The notes below the pieces were generated by a model. It did no database searches and was not told where the DNA came from. It saw only the letters and a list, made by a program, of their open reading frames with translations. Shown here piece after piece: positions 45,900 through 54,125 of a DNA stretch of 64,000 nucleotides (positions within the stretch are counted from its first letter, which is position 1; every line of letters begins with the position of its first letter). This stretch comes from CAZADA01 sp964526675. Its GTDB lineage: Bacteria > Pseudomonadota > Alphaproteobacteria > Caulobacterales > Maricaulaceae. The DNA lies in assembly GCA_964526675.1 (NCBI GenBank), contig CAZGLY010000009.1, positions 16,456-80,455 on the forward strand. Reading direction: 5' to 3'. Position numbers and translations under genes: made by a program.

Positions 45900-46541
45900 C
45901 TAGCGCAAGAAGTAGCGCAAGAACTCGCGCACGGGATTGCGCACCGCCACGCCGCCTTCCATGACAGTCAAGCAATAACAATCCTCGCCGGGGTGGACCC
46001 GCGGCTGATGCTCGATTTGACTGTCGGCGACGGTGATGTCGCCGGCGGTGTAGGATCCTGTCTCGTCGTCATAGCCGCCGCGGAGGATCAACGTCGTCTC
46101 GCGCCCATGATGACCATGCGGCAGCATGGTGCGTCCCGCGCCGAAGCGGATCAGCTTCACCGTCTCCGTCGCGCTCGACACCGCGTCCAGCCGGTGCTCG
46201 GCCATGCCCGGCATGACGGTGCGCCAGGACGCCGCCTCGACCGGATGACCCAGCAAACGCTCCAGCGGACCAAAGCGGCTCGCCCCCGGTGCGGCGGCGG
46301 CGTCACGCGCGTTGGTCGCGTCGTCGGGCTGTTCGTCCAACGCCGCGAGCGTGCGCGCGAGAGCGTCCGGCGAGAGCGGCGAGCCTGGAGCCTGCTCCAG
46401 CAGCGCCGCGCCCGCGCGCTCCCAGTCCGCAACACGCGCGCGCGCGCCGCCCTGCATGCTCAGCTGGGTGGCTGTCAGCAGCGCAAGGCCGTCCGACAAC
46501 GCGCCGGCGGCGTAATCAAAATACAATTCATCACGCATCAC
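45900..46541 (-). CDS. chrR: ChrR-like cupin anti-sigma factor
   Basis: A 213-residue ChrR homologue. The C-terminal cupin is intact: metal ligands His142, His144, Glu148 and His178, and the CYC pair (Cys188/Cys190) near the end. The N-terminal anti-sigma part keeps the DELYFDYAAGALSDGLALLTATQLS backbone. It lacks the zinc ligands of Rhodobacter ChrR: the His and two Cys of HLSLCDEC are replaced by QLSMQGGA (Gln26, Gln30, Ala33), and the N-terminal His has no equivalent. Start is GTG 46541 or ATG 46538. No ECF sigma gene adjoins it, unlike the usual rpoE-chrR pair. Confidence 0.85.
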   Translation of the reverse strand: MMRDELYFDYAAGALSDGLALLTATQLSMQGGARARVADWERAGAALLEQAPGSPLSPDALARTLAALDEQPDDATNARDAAAAPGASRFGPLERLLGHPVEAASWRTVMPGMAEHRLDAVSSATETVKLIRFGAGRTMLPHGHHGRETTLILRGGYDDETGSYTAGDITVADSQIEHQPRVHPGEDCYCLTVMEGGVAVRNPVREFLRYFLR

Positions 46542-46577
46542 GCCCGAAACCCCGAAACTTGGTCGTTGCGTTCATGG

Positions 46578-46603
46578 TACGCGGAGCGCTGACAGTCGGA
46601 TCA
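46578..46603 (-). promoter_or_regulatory. ECF11-like promoter upstream of chrR
   Basis: TGATCC (46603-46598) and CGTA (46581-46578) on the minus strand, 16 bases apart. It lies 37 bases before the chrR start codon, consistent with autoregulation by the sigma factor ChrR would control. Confidence 0.6.
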
Positions 46604-46666
46604 CTGGCCGTCGAGGAGAACGCGCGATCTTTTGACACGGGCGCGCGTCAGGCGCGCATGACAGTT

Positions 46667-46695
46667 TTGAAGCCGTGGGAAAACGGCGCTAGGCT
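46667..46695 (+). promoter_or_regulatory. Candidate promoter for the cysteine synthase operon
   Basis: TTGAAG at 46667 and TAGGCT at 46690 (17-base spacer) resemble a housekeeping promoter, placing the transcript start near 46703, about 37 bases before the ATG. An upstream TTGACA at 46632 has no good -10 partner. No SAM riboswitch fold was recognised. Confidence 0.35.
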
Positions 46696-46739
46696 CGCGC
46701 CGCGTTCGGCGCTGCGCGCCGCCACACGAGGCGTCTTCC

Positions 46740-47768
46740 ATGGCGGTGGAATCTCTGTCCCCGGCTGTCCACGCGGCTCCCTCCGTGATTGATCTCATTG
46801 GCGACACGCCGCTGTTGCGTCTGAAGGCGGCGTCCGACGCGACGGGCTGCGAGATCCTCGGCAAGTGTGAGTTCCTCAATCCTGGCCAGTCGGTGAAAGA
46901 CCGTGCCGCGCTGGGCATCATTCGCGACGCGGAGGCGAAGGGTCTGCTGCAGCCGGGCGGCGAAGTCGTGGAAGGCACGGCCGGGAACACCGGCATCGGC
47001 CTGGCTGTGGTCGGCAACGCGCTGGGCTACAAAACGACCATCGTTTTCCCGCGCACCCAGAGCCAGGAGAAGAAGGACGCCATCCGCCTGCTCGGCGCGG
47101 AGTTGGTGGAGGTCGACGCCGTCCCCTATTCCGACCAACGCCATTACGTGCACACGTCCCGTCGCCTGGCGGAGGAGCGCGCGGCGAGCAACCCCAAGGG
47201 CGCGATCTGGGCGAATCAGTTCGACAACATCGCCAACCGCGACGCCCACGCGCGCACGACGGGCCCGGAGATCTGGCGCCAGACCGAGGGCAAAGTGGAC
47301 GGGTTCATCTGCGCTGTGGGCTCCGGCGGGACGCTGGCCGGCGTCGGTCTCGCGTTGAAGGAGAAGAACCCCAACGTCCAGATCGGCCTGGCCGACCCCA
47401 TGGGGGCGAAGCTCTTCCATTGGTACGCCCACGGCGAGCTGAAGGCGGAAGGCTCCTCCATCACGGAAGGGATCGGCCAAGGGCGCGTCACAGCAAACCT
47501 CGACGGCCTCACGATCGACCACCCGTTCATGATCCCTGACGCGGAAGCGCTGGAAATCCTGTACGGCTTGGTGATGGACGAGGGGCTGTGCCTGGGCGGG
47601 TCCGCAGGCATCAACATCGCCGGCGCGGTGCGGTTGGCCAAAGAATTGGGGCCCGGCAAAACCATCGTGACCATCCTCTGCGACTACGGCCAGCGCTATC
47701 AGTCGAAACTGTTCAACCCGACATTCCTGCGCTCAAAGGGACTGCCGACCCCACCCTGGCTGAGCTGA
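46740..47768 (+). CDS. cysK: Cysteine synthase (O-acetylserine sulfhydrylase) family
   Basis: A 342-residue PLP enzyme. The cofactor lysine is in NPGQSVKDRAAL, the substrate loop in EGTAGNTGIGLA, and the phosphate-binding Gly-rich loop in VGSGGTLAGVG. The C-terminus (YGQRYQSKLFNPTFLRSKGLP) matches the longer alphaproteobacterial CysK type. It forms cysteine from O-acetylserine and sulfide. It heads a rightward group with sseA and a cystathionine beta-lyase-like gene. Confidence 0.92.
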   Translation: MAVESLSPAVHAAPSVIDLIGDTPLLRLKAASDATGCEILGKCEFLNPGQSVKDRAALGIIRDAEAKGLLQPGGEVVEGTAGNTGIGLAVVGNALGYKTTIVFPRTQSQEKKDAIRLLGAELVEVDAVPYSDQRHYVHTSRRLAEERAASNPKGAIWANQFDNIANRDAHARTTGPEIWRQTEGKVDGFICAVGSGGTLAGVGLALKEKNPNVQIGLADPMGAKLFHWYAHGELKAEGSSITEGIGQGRVTANLDGLTIDHPFMIPDAEALEILYGLVMDEGLCLGGSAGINIAGAVRLAKELGPGKTIVTILCDYGQRYQSKLFNPTFLRSKGLPTPPWLS

Positions 47769-47785
47769 CGGCGGGAGACTTGGTC

Positions 47786-48658
47786 ATGACGGATCCGATC
47801 GTCAGCGTGGCTGATCTGGCGGCGGCGCTGGCGGGCCCGAACCCGCCGCGCCTGATCGACGCCACCTGGACCTTCGCCGGCGGCCCGGCCGTCGCGATGG
47901 AGGGCTCCATCGCCGGGGCGGTGCGGTTTGATATCGAGGCGTTGAGCGCGTCGAACGATCCGCGCCCGCACATGCTGCCGGCGCCGGACGCGTTTGCGGC
48001 GGCGCTGGCGCCCCTTGGGCTGCATCCGGACGCGCCCGTGGTCGTCTATGACCGCATCGGGGTGTTCTCGGCGCCGCGGGCCTGGTGGATGCTGCGCGCC
48101 ATCGGCTTTGAGGATGTGCGGGTGCTGGATGGCGGCCTGCCGGCGTGGGCGGCGGCCGGACGCCCGGTGTCCCCAGATCCTGCGGCGGAAGCGGCTCCCG
48201 CCCCGGCGGCTGCGTTCGCGCCGCGCCCGCGACCTGAACTCCTGATCGACGCGGAGCGCATCGCCGCGGCTCTGGAGGCGGGCGACACGGGGTTGCAGCT
48301 CCTCGACGCGCGGGGTCCGGGGCGTTTCCGCGGGGATGAAGACGAGCCCCGTCCCGGCATGCGCGCGGGCCACATCCCCGGCGCGCGCAACACGCCTTAC
48401 CGATCGTTTCTCGACGACGACGGGGCGGTGAAGTCCCCCGACGCCCTGCGCGCCATGTTGGCGGAGGCCGGGGTCGACCTCGCCACGGCCCGGCTGGCCA
48501 CCAGCTGCGGCTCCGGCGTGACCGCCTCCCTCGCCGCCCTGGGCCTCGCGCGGGTCGGGCGCTGGGACGCGGCGGTCTATGACGGGTCCTGGGCCGAATG
48601 GGGCGGACGCGCCGACTTGCCGCTCGAGACGGGCCCGGCCAAGCCGCCCGCCCCATGA
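47786..48658 (+). CDS. sseA: 3-mercaptopyruvate sulfurtransferase
   Basis: A 290-residue protein with two rhodanese domains. The active-site loop in the second domain is CGSGVT (Cys241), the form typical of mercaptopyruvate rather than thiosulfate sulfurtransferases. It moves sulfane sulfur from 3-mercaptopyruvate to thiols or cyanide. It starts 18 bases after cysK, and its stop overlaps the next start (ATGA). Confidence 0.93.
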   Translation: MTDPIVSVADLAAALAGPNPPRLIDATWTFAGGPAVAMEGSIAGAVRFDIEALSASNDPRPHMLPAPDAFAAALAPLGLHPDAPVVVYDRIGVFSAPRAWWMLRAIGFEDVRVLDGGLPAWAAAGRPVSPDPAAEAAPAPAAAFAPRPRPELLIDAERIAAALEAGDTGLQLLDARGPGRFRGDEDEPRPGMRAGHIPGARNTPYRSFLDDDGAVKSPDALRAMLAEAGVDLATARLATSCGSGVTASLAALGLARVGRWDAAVYDGSWAEWGGRADLPLETGPAKPPAP

Positions 48659-49812
48659 GCGAGGACCGTCCCGCGTTTCGTCCGCAATCGCCCAACCTGG
48701 CCTGGGGCGACACCGTCAACCCGCCGGTCGAACGGGCCTCCACACGGCTGATGGCGCGCGCGGCGGATCTTTATCGGGGTGAAGGCGCGGCCAGCTATGG
48801 GCGTCATGGCCATCGGGTCCACCAGACGCTGCGCGCCGCGTTCACGGACCTCGAAGGCGGCGCGGACTGCGCGCTCACGCCGTCGGGCGTCGCCGCGATG
48901 ACGGCGGCGATGATGGCCGTCTGCGACGCTGGCGATCACCTGCTGGTCAGCGACAGCGTCTACGGCCCGACCCGCCGCACCGCCTTTCGGACCCTGAAAC
49001 GCTTTGGCGTGGAGGCGGAGGCCTATGACCCGCGCATCGGCGCCGACATCGCCACCTTGATGCGCGACACCACCGCGGCGGTGGTTCTGGAAAGCCCCGG
49101 CTCCCTCACCTTCGAGGTGCAAGACACGCCGGCCATCGCGAACGTGGCCGCCGCCCGCGGCGTGACGACGATCCTCGACAACACCTGGTCCGGCGGCGTG
49201 TTCCTCAAGCCGCTGTCGCTCGGCGTGGACATCAGCGTCAACGCGGCGACCAAGTATCCGTCCGGCGCGTCGGACGTGTTCATGGGCGCGGTCGTCAGCC
49301 GCACGCGCGAAACCGCCGCGAAGGTCGGCGCGTTTGTGCGTGAGGCGGGGCTCTCCACATCGCCGGACGACGCCTATCTGGTGCTGCGCGGCATGCGGAC
49401 GCTCGCGTTGCGTATGGAACGGCACGACGCCACCGCGCGGGCTCTCGCTGAGTGGCTGAGCAGACGGCCCGACGTCGCGCGCGTCGTCCATCCGGCGTTC
49501 GCCAATCACCCGGATCACGCCCTTTGGACGCGGGATTTCACCGGCGCCGGCGGTCTCTTCGGCGTTGTGCTGAAGCCGGCCCCGAAACCGGCGGTGCTCG
49601 CCTTCCTCGACGCGCTGAGCGTGTTCGGCCTCGGCTTTTCGTATGGCGGGTTTGAGAGCCTCGCGATCCATTGCGATCCGCAGCTTCTGCGCCAAGCGAG
49701 CGAACCGGCGCTTGAGGGTCCGCTCATCCGGCTCGCGGTTGGGCTGGACCCGCTGGAGGCGCTGACGGCGGATCTGGACCGCGGTTTCGCCGCCCTCCAC
49801 GCCGCGGCCTAA
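48655..49812 (+). CDS. metC: Cystathionine beta-lyase / Cys-Met metabolism PLP enzyme
   Basis: A 385-residue Cys/Met-metabolism PLP enzyme. Visible features are the YGRHG stretch, SGVAAMTAAMMA, the Asp before DNTWSGGVF, and the cofactor Lys in NAATKYPSGASD. The best match is cystathionine beta-lyase; gamma-lyase or synthase cannot be excluded by eye. It is translationally coupled to sseA. Its end overlaps the convergent DUF1467 gene by four bases. Confidence 0.88.
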   Translation: MSEDRPAFRPQSPNLAWGDTVNPPVERASTRLMARAADLYRGEGAASYGRHGHRVHQTLRAAFTDLEGGADCALTPSGVAAMTAAMMAVCDAGDHLLVSDSVYGPTRRTAFRTLKRFGVEAEAYDPRIGADIATLMRDTTAAVVLESPGSLTFEVQDTPAIANVAAARGVTTILDNTWSGGVFLKPLSLGVDISVNAATKYPSGASDVFMGAVVSRTRETAAKVGAFVREAGLSTSPDDAYLVLRGMRTLALRMERHDATARALAEWLSRRPDVARVVHPAFANHPDHALWTRDFTGAGGLFGVVLKPAPKPAVLAFLDALSVFGLGFSYGGFESLAIHCDPQLLRQASEPALEGPLIRLAVGLDPLEALTADLDRGFAALHAAA

Positions 49813-50048
49813 GGCGTCGGGATCACGCCGGACGCCACGATCGCGAACACAATCACCCACACGCCGGCGCTGACCGCGGATGTGAGCGCCACTTTGCGCC
49901 TAAGGTCCGGACGCGCCGGCGCGCCGGGTTCGGAGCCGGGCGCGACGTCGCCGTCCTCAAGCTGGCTGCGCACGCCGAGCGGCAGGACCGCAAAAAACAC
50001 GGTCCACCAAATGATCACATAGGTCACCACGCCCGTGACCGGTCCCAT
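49809..50048 (-). CDS. DUF1467 family small membrane protein
   Basis: A 79-residue protein with two helices (VVTYVIIWWTVFFAVLPLGV and AGVWVIVFAIVASGV). The conserved WWTVFFAVLPLGVR motif marks the DUF1467 family, known in alphaproteobacteria and of unknown function. GGAGGGGAC precedes the ATG, fixing the start at 50048. Confidence 0.88.
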   Translation of the reverse strand: MGPVTGVVTYVIIWWTVFFAVLPLGVRSQLEDGDVAPGSEPGAPARPDLRRKVALTSAVSAGVWVIVFAIVASGVIPTP

Positions 50049-50076
50049 GCGTCCCCTCCATCCTCCGGCGGCGCCG

Positions 50077-50508
50077 TCAGAGCTGGGCGACGCGCATCGC
50101 TTCGGGCCAGAACTGATCATTGGCGGACAACAGCATCAACGCGCCGTGGGGCACGAACAACACGCCCACCAAAAGACCGCGCCGCCACGCCTTTTGCGAC
50201 ACGGCGATGTAGAGCGCCACAATCAGCACGATCGACGCCAACGTGATGAACACCAGCAAGTCCGACTGGAGCGCGCCGACGCCGCGCAACGCCACGCCGG
50301 CGGACGCCACCGCCACCATGCCGATGTAGGTCAGCAGCAGCGTCAAGCTCGCCCGCAACTTAAAGGGTTTGGGGAACACGCTGAGCAACAGATGAAGGCC
50401 CAACCCCGTCCAGAGGATCACGGCCAGCACCTCGGCCCCCTCTTGGGACGACCAGGCACGCCACGCATAACCCCATGGAAACACAAGAAAATCCAACACT
50501 GTCGCCAT
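50077..50508 (-). CDS. Four-helix membrane protein, hypothetical
   Basis: A 143-residue membrane protein with about four hydrophobic helices (VLAVILWTGLGLHLLLSVF, LTLLLTYIGMVAVASAGVAL, LLVFITLASIVLIVALYIAV and LLVGVLFVPHGALMLL). No family recognised. A GTG directly upstream of the ATG at 50508 is an alternative start. It is followed by the DUF1467 gene at 28 bases and may be co-transcribed. Confidence 0.75.
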   Translation of the reverse strand: MATVLDFLVFPWGYAWRAWSSQEGAEVLAVILWTGLGLHLLLSVFPKPFKLRASLTLLLTYIGMVAVASAGVALRGVGALQSDLLVFITLASIVLIVALYIAVSQKAWRRGLLVGVLFVPHGALMLLSANDQFWPEAMRVAQL

Positions 50509-50715
50509 CACCGCCCCATCTGCCCGTGCGCGCGCGGACTGGGCGTCCCGACCATCCGTGTGGAGCGGGACGACTCATACCGCGTGCGCTGTGTTTTGTG
50601 GGATGAGTGCAACCAAAGATTAAACACGACGCCAGATCCGCGCGGGTTCGGCCGGTGAAGAACCCCGGTCGCCCGGTCTCGCCGTCCACGCTGCGGGCGG
50701 ACGGGGCTTTGCGCG

Positions 50716-51594
50716 TCAATCCGTCGCGGGCCGATCGGCCGCGAGGCTGGCGAAGTCGAACAGCGTCGGATCGGCCAAGTGCGAGGGCCGTGCGTGCATC
50801 AGAGCCCGGAACATCACCTGGCGGCGGCCCGGGCTCTTCGTCTCCCACTCATCGAGCAGAGCCTTCATCGCCATGCGCTGCAGCCCGTCTTGGGAGCCGC
50901 AGAGCGTGCACGGGATAATCGGGAAGGCCATGAGGTCGGCGAACTTCGCCAGATCCGCCTCCGCGCAAAACAAAAGCGGGCGTACGACGAGGACGTCGCC
51001 CTCATCGTTGACGAGCTTGGGCGGCATCGCCGCCAGCCGCCCGCCATGGAAGAGGTTCATCATGAACGTCTCCAGCGCGTCGTCGCGGTGGTGGCCGAGC
51101 ACGATGGCGTCGCACCCTTCCTCGCGCGCGACGCGGTAGAGGATCCCCCGCCGCAAGCGCGAGCAGAGGGCGCAATAGGTGCGGCTTTCCGGCACTTTGT
51201 CGGTCACGATGGAATACGTGTCTTCGGTGATGATGCGATGGGGAACGCCGAGCCCCGTGAGGTAGTCGGGCAAGACGTGTTTGGGAAACCCGGGCTGGCC
51301 CTGGTCGAGATTGCACGCCAGAAGCTCCACCGGCAGCGCGCCCTGATAGTGCAGGTCGAGCAGCGCGGCGAGCAGCCCGTAACTGTCCTTCCCGCCGGAC
51401 AGGCAGACCAGCCATTTTGGCCGGCGTCCATCCGCACGCGGCGTGATCAGGCCGTATGTCTGGATCACCTCAAGGGTCTGGCGGACGATGCGCTTGCGCA
51501 GCTTCTTGAAGGTCACCGAGGAGGGCGCGCCGCGATAGATGGGGTGGGCGTGCTCCGTGATGACGTCGCCGTCGCCACCCGCCGGGTCAGCCAT
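50716..51594 (-). CDS. ttcA: tRNA 2-thiocytidine(32) synthetase TtcA
   Basis: A 292-residue PP-loop ATPase (SGGKDS at residues 66-71) with the iron-sulfur cysteines of TYCALC (Cys141, Cys144) and PCTLC (Cys229, Cys232). It thiolates cytidine 32 of certain tRNAs. It overlaps the upstream methylmalonyl-CoA epimerase gene by eight bases. Confidence 0.95.
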   Translation of the reverse strand: MADPAGGDGDVITEHAHPIYRGAPSSVTFKKLRKRIVRQTLEVIQTYGLITPRADGRRPKWLVCLSGGKDSYGLLAALLDLHYQGALPVELLACNLDQGQPGFPKHVLPDYLTGLGVPHRIITEDTYSIVTDKVPESRTYCALCSRLRRGILYRVAREEGCDAIVLGHHRDDALETFMMNLFHGGRLAAMPPKLVNDEGDVLVVRPLLFCAEADLAKFADLMAFPIIPCTLCGSQDGLQRMAMKALLDEWETKSPGRRQVMFRALMHARPSHLADPTLFDFASLAADRPATD

Positions 51595-52003
51595 GCGCCG
51601 GCGGCTCCATCAGCTCCAGAAGGACGCCGGTGAAGTCCTTCGGGTGGACAAACACCACCAGCGTGCCGTGGGCCCCAATACGCGGCTCGTTCAAGATGCG
51701 CGCGTCCTGCGCCTGCATGTGCGCCATGGCCGCGTGGATGTCTGGCACTTCGAAAGCGATGTGGTGCTGGCCGCCGGCGGGGTTCTTTTCCAGGAACTTC
51801 GCGATCGGCCCCTGCCCGTTGAGCGGCTCCAGCAGCTCGATCTCGGCGTTCGGCGCGTGGACAAAGCGCACCCGCACATGCTGCGCCTCCAACTCGATGA
51901 CGTCAGAGACCGGCGTGTCCGCGCCAAACAGGGCGCGGTAGCGCGCCACGCCCGCGTCGAGCGTCGGCACCGCCACGCCCACATGATTCAACCGCCCAAG
52001 CAT
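51587..52003 (-). CDS. mce: Methylmalonyl-CoA epimerase
   Basis: A 138-residue glyoxalase-fold protein with the metal-binding residues in LNHVGVAV, GQHHIAFEV and VLLELMEP. It interconverts the two methylmalonyl-CoA epimers in propionyl-CoA breakdown. Length and sequence are typical of the family, and it is coupled to ttcA by overlap. Confidence 0.93.
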   Translation of the reverse strand: MLGRLNHVGVAVPTLDAGVARYRALFGADTPVSDVIELEAQHVRVRFVHAPNAEIELLEPLNGQGPIAKFLEKNPAGGQHHIAFEVPDIHAAMAHMQAQDARILNEPRIGAHGTLVVFVHPKDFTGVLLELMEPPAHG

Positions 52004-52050
52004 GGGCTCGTTCTACCTCGCGCGGCCCCGTTCGACCAGGCGCGACCGCG

Positions 52051-52665
52051 TCATCGCCGCCAGCGCGCCAGCCAGGTGTCCATCGCGGACGCCGCGATCT
52101 GATCCGGATCGGTCTCGCTCACCGCGGCGTCGCCCAGGATCAGCCCGTAGAGCAAAGTGCCATGTTCAATCATGCCTTGGAGCTGGCCGGCCATATGGGC
52201 GGGGTCCTCCCCCTCCTGCAGGTCGCCACGCGCCACCGCGCTCGCTACGGCGTCGGCGAACGCCTCGGAGAGTTTCGTCTTCACGCCCGCGTAGAAGGCG
52301 TCGGCCAGTTCGCCGCCATCGCCGACGGCCGCGATCAGCATGCGCGCGATGCTGCGCGTGCGCGGCTCCGACAACCGCCGCGCATAGGCGCACGCCAGGT
52401 CGGTTAGCCGCGCCAGCGGATCGGCCGACGACCGCGTCTCCCCTCCATGGAACGCCTCGATGCTCTGCGCCGCGATGGCCTGAAACAGCGCCGTCTTTGA
52501 TGCGAAGTGCCGGTAGAGCGTGGCCGTCGACACCTTCGCGGCCCCGGCGATCTCGTCCATGGTCGCGCCGCCGAAGCCGTTGAGCCGAAACTGCTCAAAG
52601 GCCGCCGCGAGAATGGCTGATCGCTTTTCAGCCGAACGCGCACGGCGGAACTCATCCAACGTCAT
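52051..52665 (-). CDS. TetR/AcrR family transcriptional regulator
   Basis: A 204-residue regulator. The N-terminal helix-turn-helix is clear (ILAAAFEQFRLNGFGGATMDEIAGAAKVSTATLYRHFASK). The rest is a helical ligand-binding domain of the AefR type C-terminal layout. It is divergent from the beta-propeller gene and may repress it; the space between them (93 bases) carries no clear palindrome. Ligand unknown. Confidence 0.92.
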   Translation of the reverse strand: MTLDEFRRARSAEKRSAILAAAFEQFRLNGFGGATMDEIAGAAKVSTATLYRHFASKTALFQAIAAQSIEAFHGGETRSSADPLARLTDLACAYARRLSEPRTRSIARMLIAAVGDGGELADAFYAGVKTKLSEAFADAVASAVARGDLQEGEDPAHMAGQLQGMIEHGTLLYGLILGDAAVSETDPDQIAASAMDTWLARWRR

Positions 52666-52758
52666 GGCGGCACTGTCTTGCGCCGTCGCGGGCTTGTAAA
52701 CGAAAACGCACGTTTTAGGTTGGAGCGGTGATCGACACGCACCGGAGGGATGACGCGC

Positions 52759-54102
52759 ATGCGATGGACGGGATTGGCTGCGGCGGGTGTGGCGGCGTTG
52801 GCCGCAGGAAGTTGCGCGCTGCTCGGTGATTTCGCGAGCGACGACCCCGGCTTCGCGATCGAGCGGGCGGCGTTTGACGGCGCGTTCTTGGCGGCGTCCG
52901 ACGCCGATATGGCGGGATCGGCGTATGGCGACGGCGTCATCGAGCCGCTGCCAGCGGTGCGCGACACGCTGACCTTGTTCCGCGATGGCGCGCCGGTGGC
53001 CGAGGCGCTCGCGTCCAATTCGGTGATCTCATGGCCGCAGATCGTCGACGTCTCCGCCGACGGCCGGTTCGCCGCGGTGGTCGAGACGCGCGGCGAGCTG
53101 TCGCGCGATGTCGAGGCGGTCGACGATGTGTTCGTCGACTTGCCCGAGGGCTCCGCGCTGAGCGTGTTCGCGGTGAGCGGCGACACGCTGCGCTTGGTCG
53201 ACCGTCAGGACGGCTTTGCGGACAATCCCCAGTCCGTCGAGTTTGTCGGGGACACGCGGTCGCTGGTGATCGGCTCGGAAAGGGACGGCGCTGAAGCGGT
53301 GTTCGTCCATCTCGACGACGACGGGCGCATCGCCGCCATCGCGCCGCTCGATCTCGACCCGCCCTTCAGGGCCGACGACGCGGAGCAGCGGGTTCGCAGC
53401 CTTCACGTCGCGCCAAACGGCGCGCTGATGGCGGCGAATGTGGCGAACCGGCGCGTGCAGTTTTACCGCATCACGGTTGACGCAAACGGATTGGCCGCGG
53501 GCGCTCAGCCCTGGGGGCCGCCGTCCCCTGACATCGGCCGTCGTCTCGCCGTTGGCAAATGGAGCGTGAACAGCCGCTTCTTCATCGTCGCCGACACCAA
53601 CTGGGCGGACTCAACCTGGTATATGCTGACGCAAGGTCCGGGCGCGTTGAGCGTTGTCCGCGCGCCGATGACCGCCGACGCCGCGCCCGTCGTCGTCGCC
53701 AGCGCCGAGGTCGGCCGGTCTCCCGAGGGCTTCGGGATAAGCCCGGACGGCCGGCGCGTTGCGACCATCAACATGGAGCGGACATACCTGCCCAACACGC
53801 CGCCATTGTCGCGGTGGCCGGGCCGTCGGCGCTATTCGATCTCCCTGCTCGGGTTTGATCCCGACACAGGGGCTTTGGACACCCTCGACCGCGTCTTCGC
53901 CGCGGGCATCCTGCCTGAGGACGTGATTTTCGATTCCTCAGGCGACAACTTGGCCGTGGCGGTCTTTCATCGCCGCCTTGGCGACGACCGCCGGCGCGGC
54001 TTTGTCGACTTCTTTTCGATCAGCGCAGACATGAAGTTGCAGGCGCAGGGGATCACGCAGCCGGTCGCGCGCGGCCCCCATGACTTGGTGCGCATCCCTT
54101 AG
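52759..54102 (+). CDS. Secreted beta-propeller (lactonase-like) protein
   Basis: About 447 residues with a signal peptide or weak lipobox (LAAGSCALLG). The body has repeated strands with turn motifs such as SADGRFAAV, APNGALMAANVANRRVQFY, SPDGRRVATINMERTY and SSGDNLAVAVFHR, typical of YncE or lactonase-like propellers. No catalytic residues could be assigned. The ATG at 52759 has CGGAGGG ten bases upstream; the ATG at 52750 is too close to it. Confidence 0.75.
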   Translation: MRWTGLAAAGVAALAAGSCALLGDFASDDPGFAIERAAFDGAFLAASDADMAGSAYGDGVIEPLPAVRDTLTLFRDGAPVAEALASNSVISWPQIVDVSADGRFAAVVETRGELSRDVEAVDDVFVDLPEGSALSVFAVSGDTLRLVDRQDGFADNPQSVEFVGDTRSLVIGSERDGAEAVFVHLDDDGRIAAIAPLDLDPPFRADDAEQRVRSLHVAPNGALMAANVANRRVQFYRITVDANGLAAGAQPWGPPSPDIGRRLAVGKWSVNSRFFIVADTNWADSTWYMLTQGPGALSVVRAPMTADAAPVVVASAEVGRSPEGFGISPDGRRVATINMERTYLPNTPPLSRWPGRRRYSISLLGFDPDTGALDTLDRVFAAGILPEDVIFDSSGDNLAVAVFHRRLGDDRRRGFVDFFSISADMKLQAQGITQPVARGPHDLVRIP

Positions 54103-54125
54103 CGCCTGTTGCGATCGCGCGGCCG

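Noticed and set aside
46542..46739. SAM-type riboswitch before the cysteine synthase operon
   Set aside because: No matching conserved core or pseudoknot could be traced by eye; a simple promoter explains the region. A covariance-model search would be decisive.
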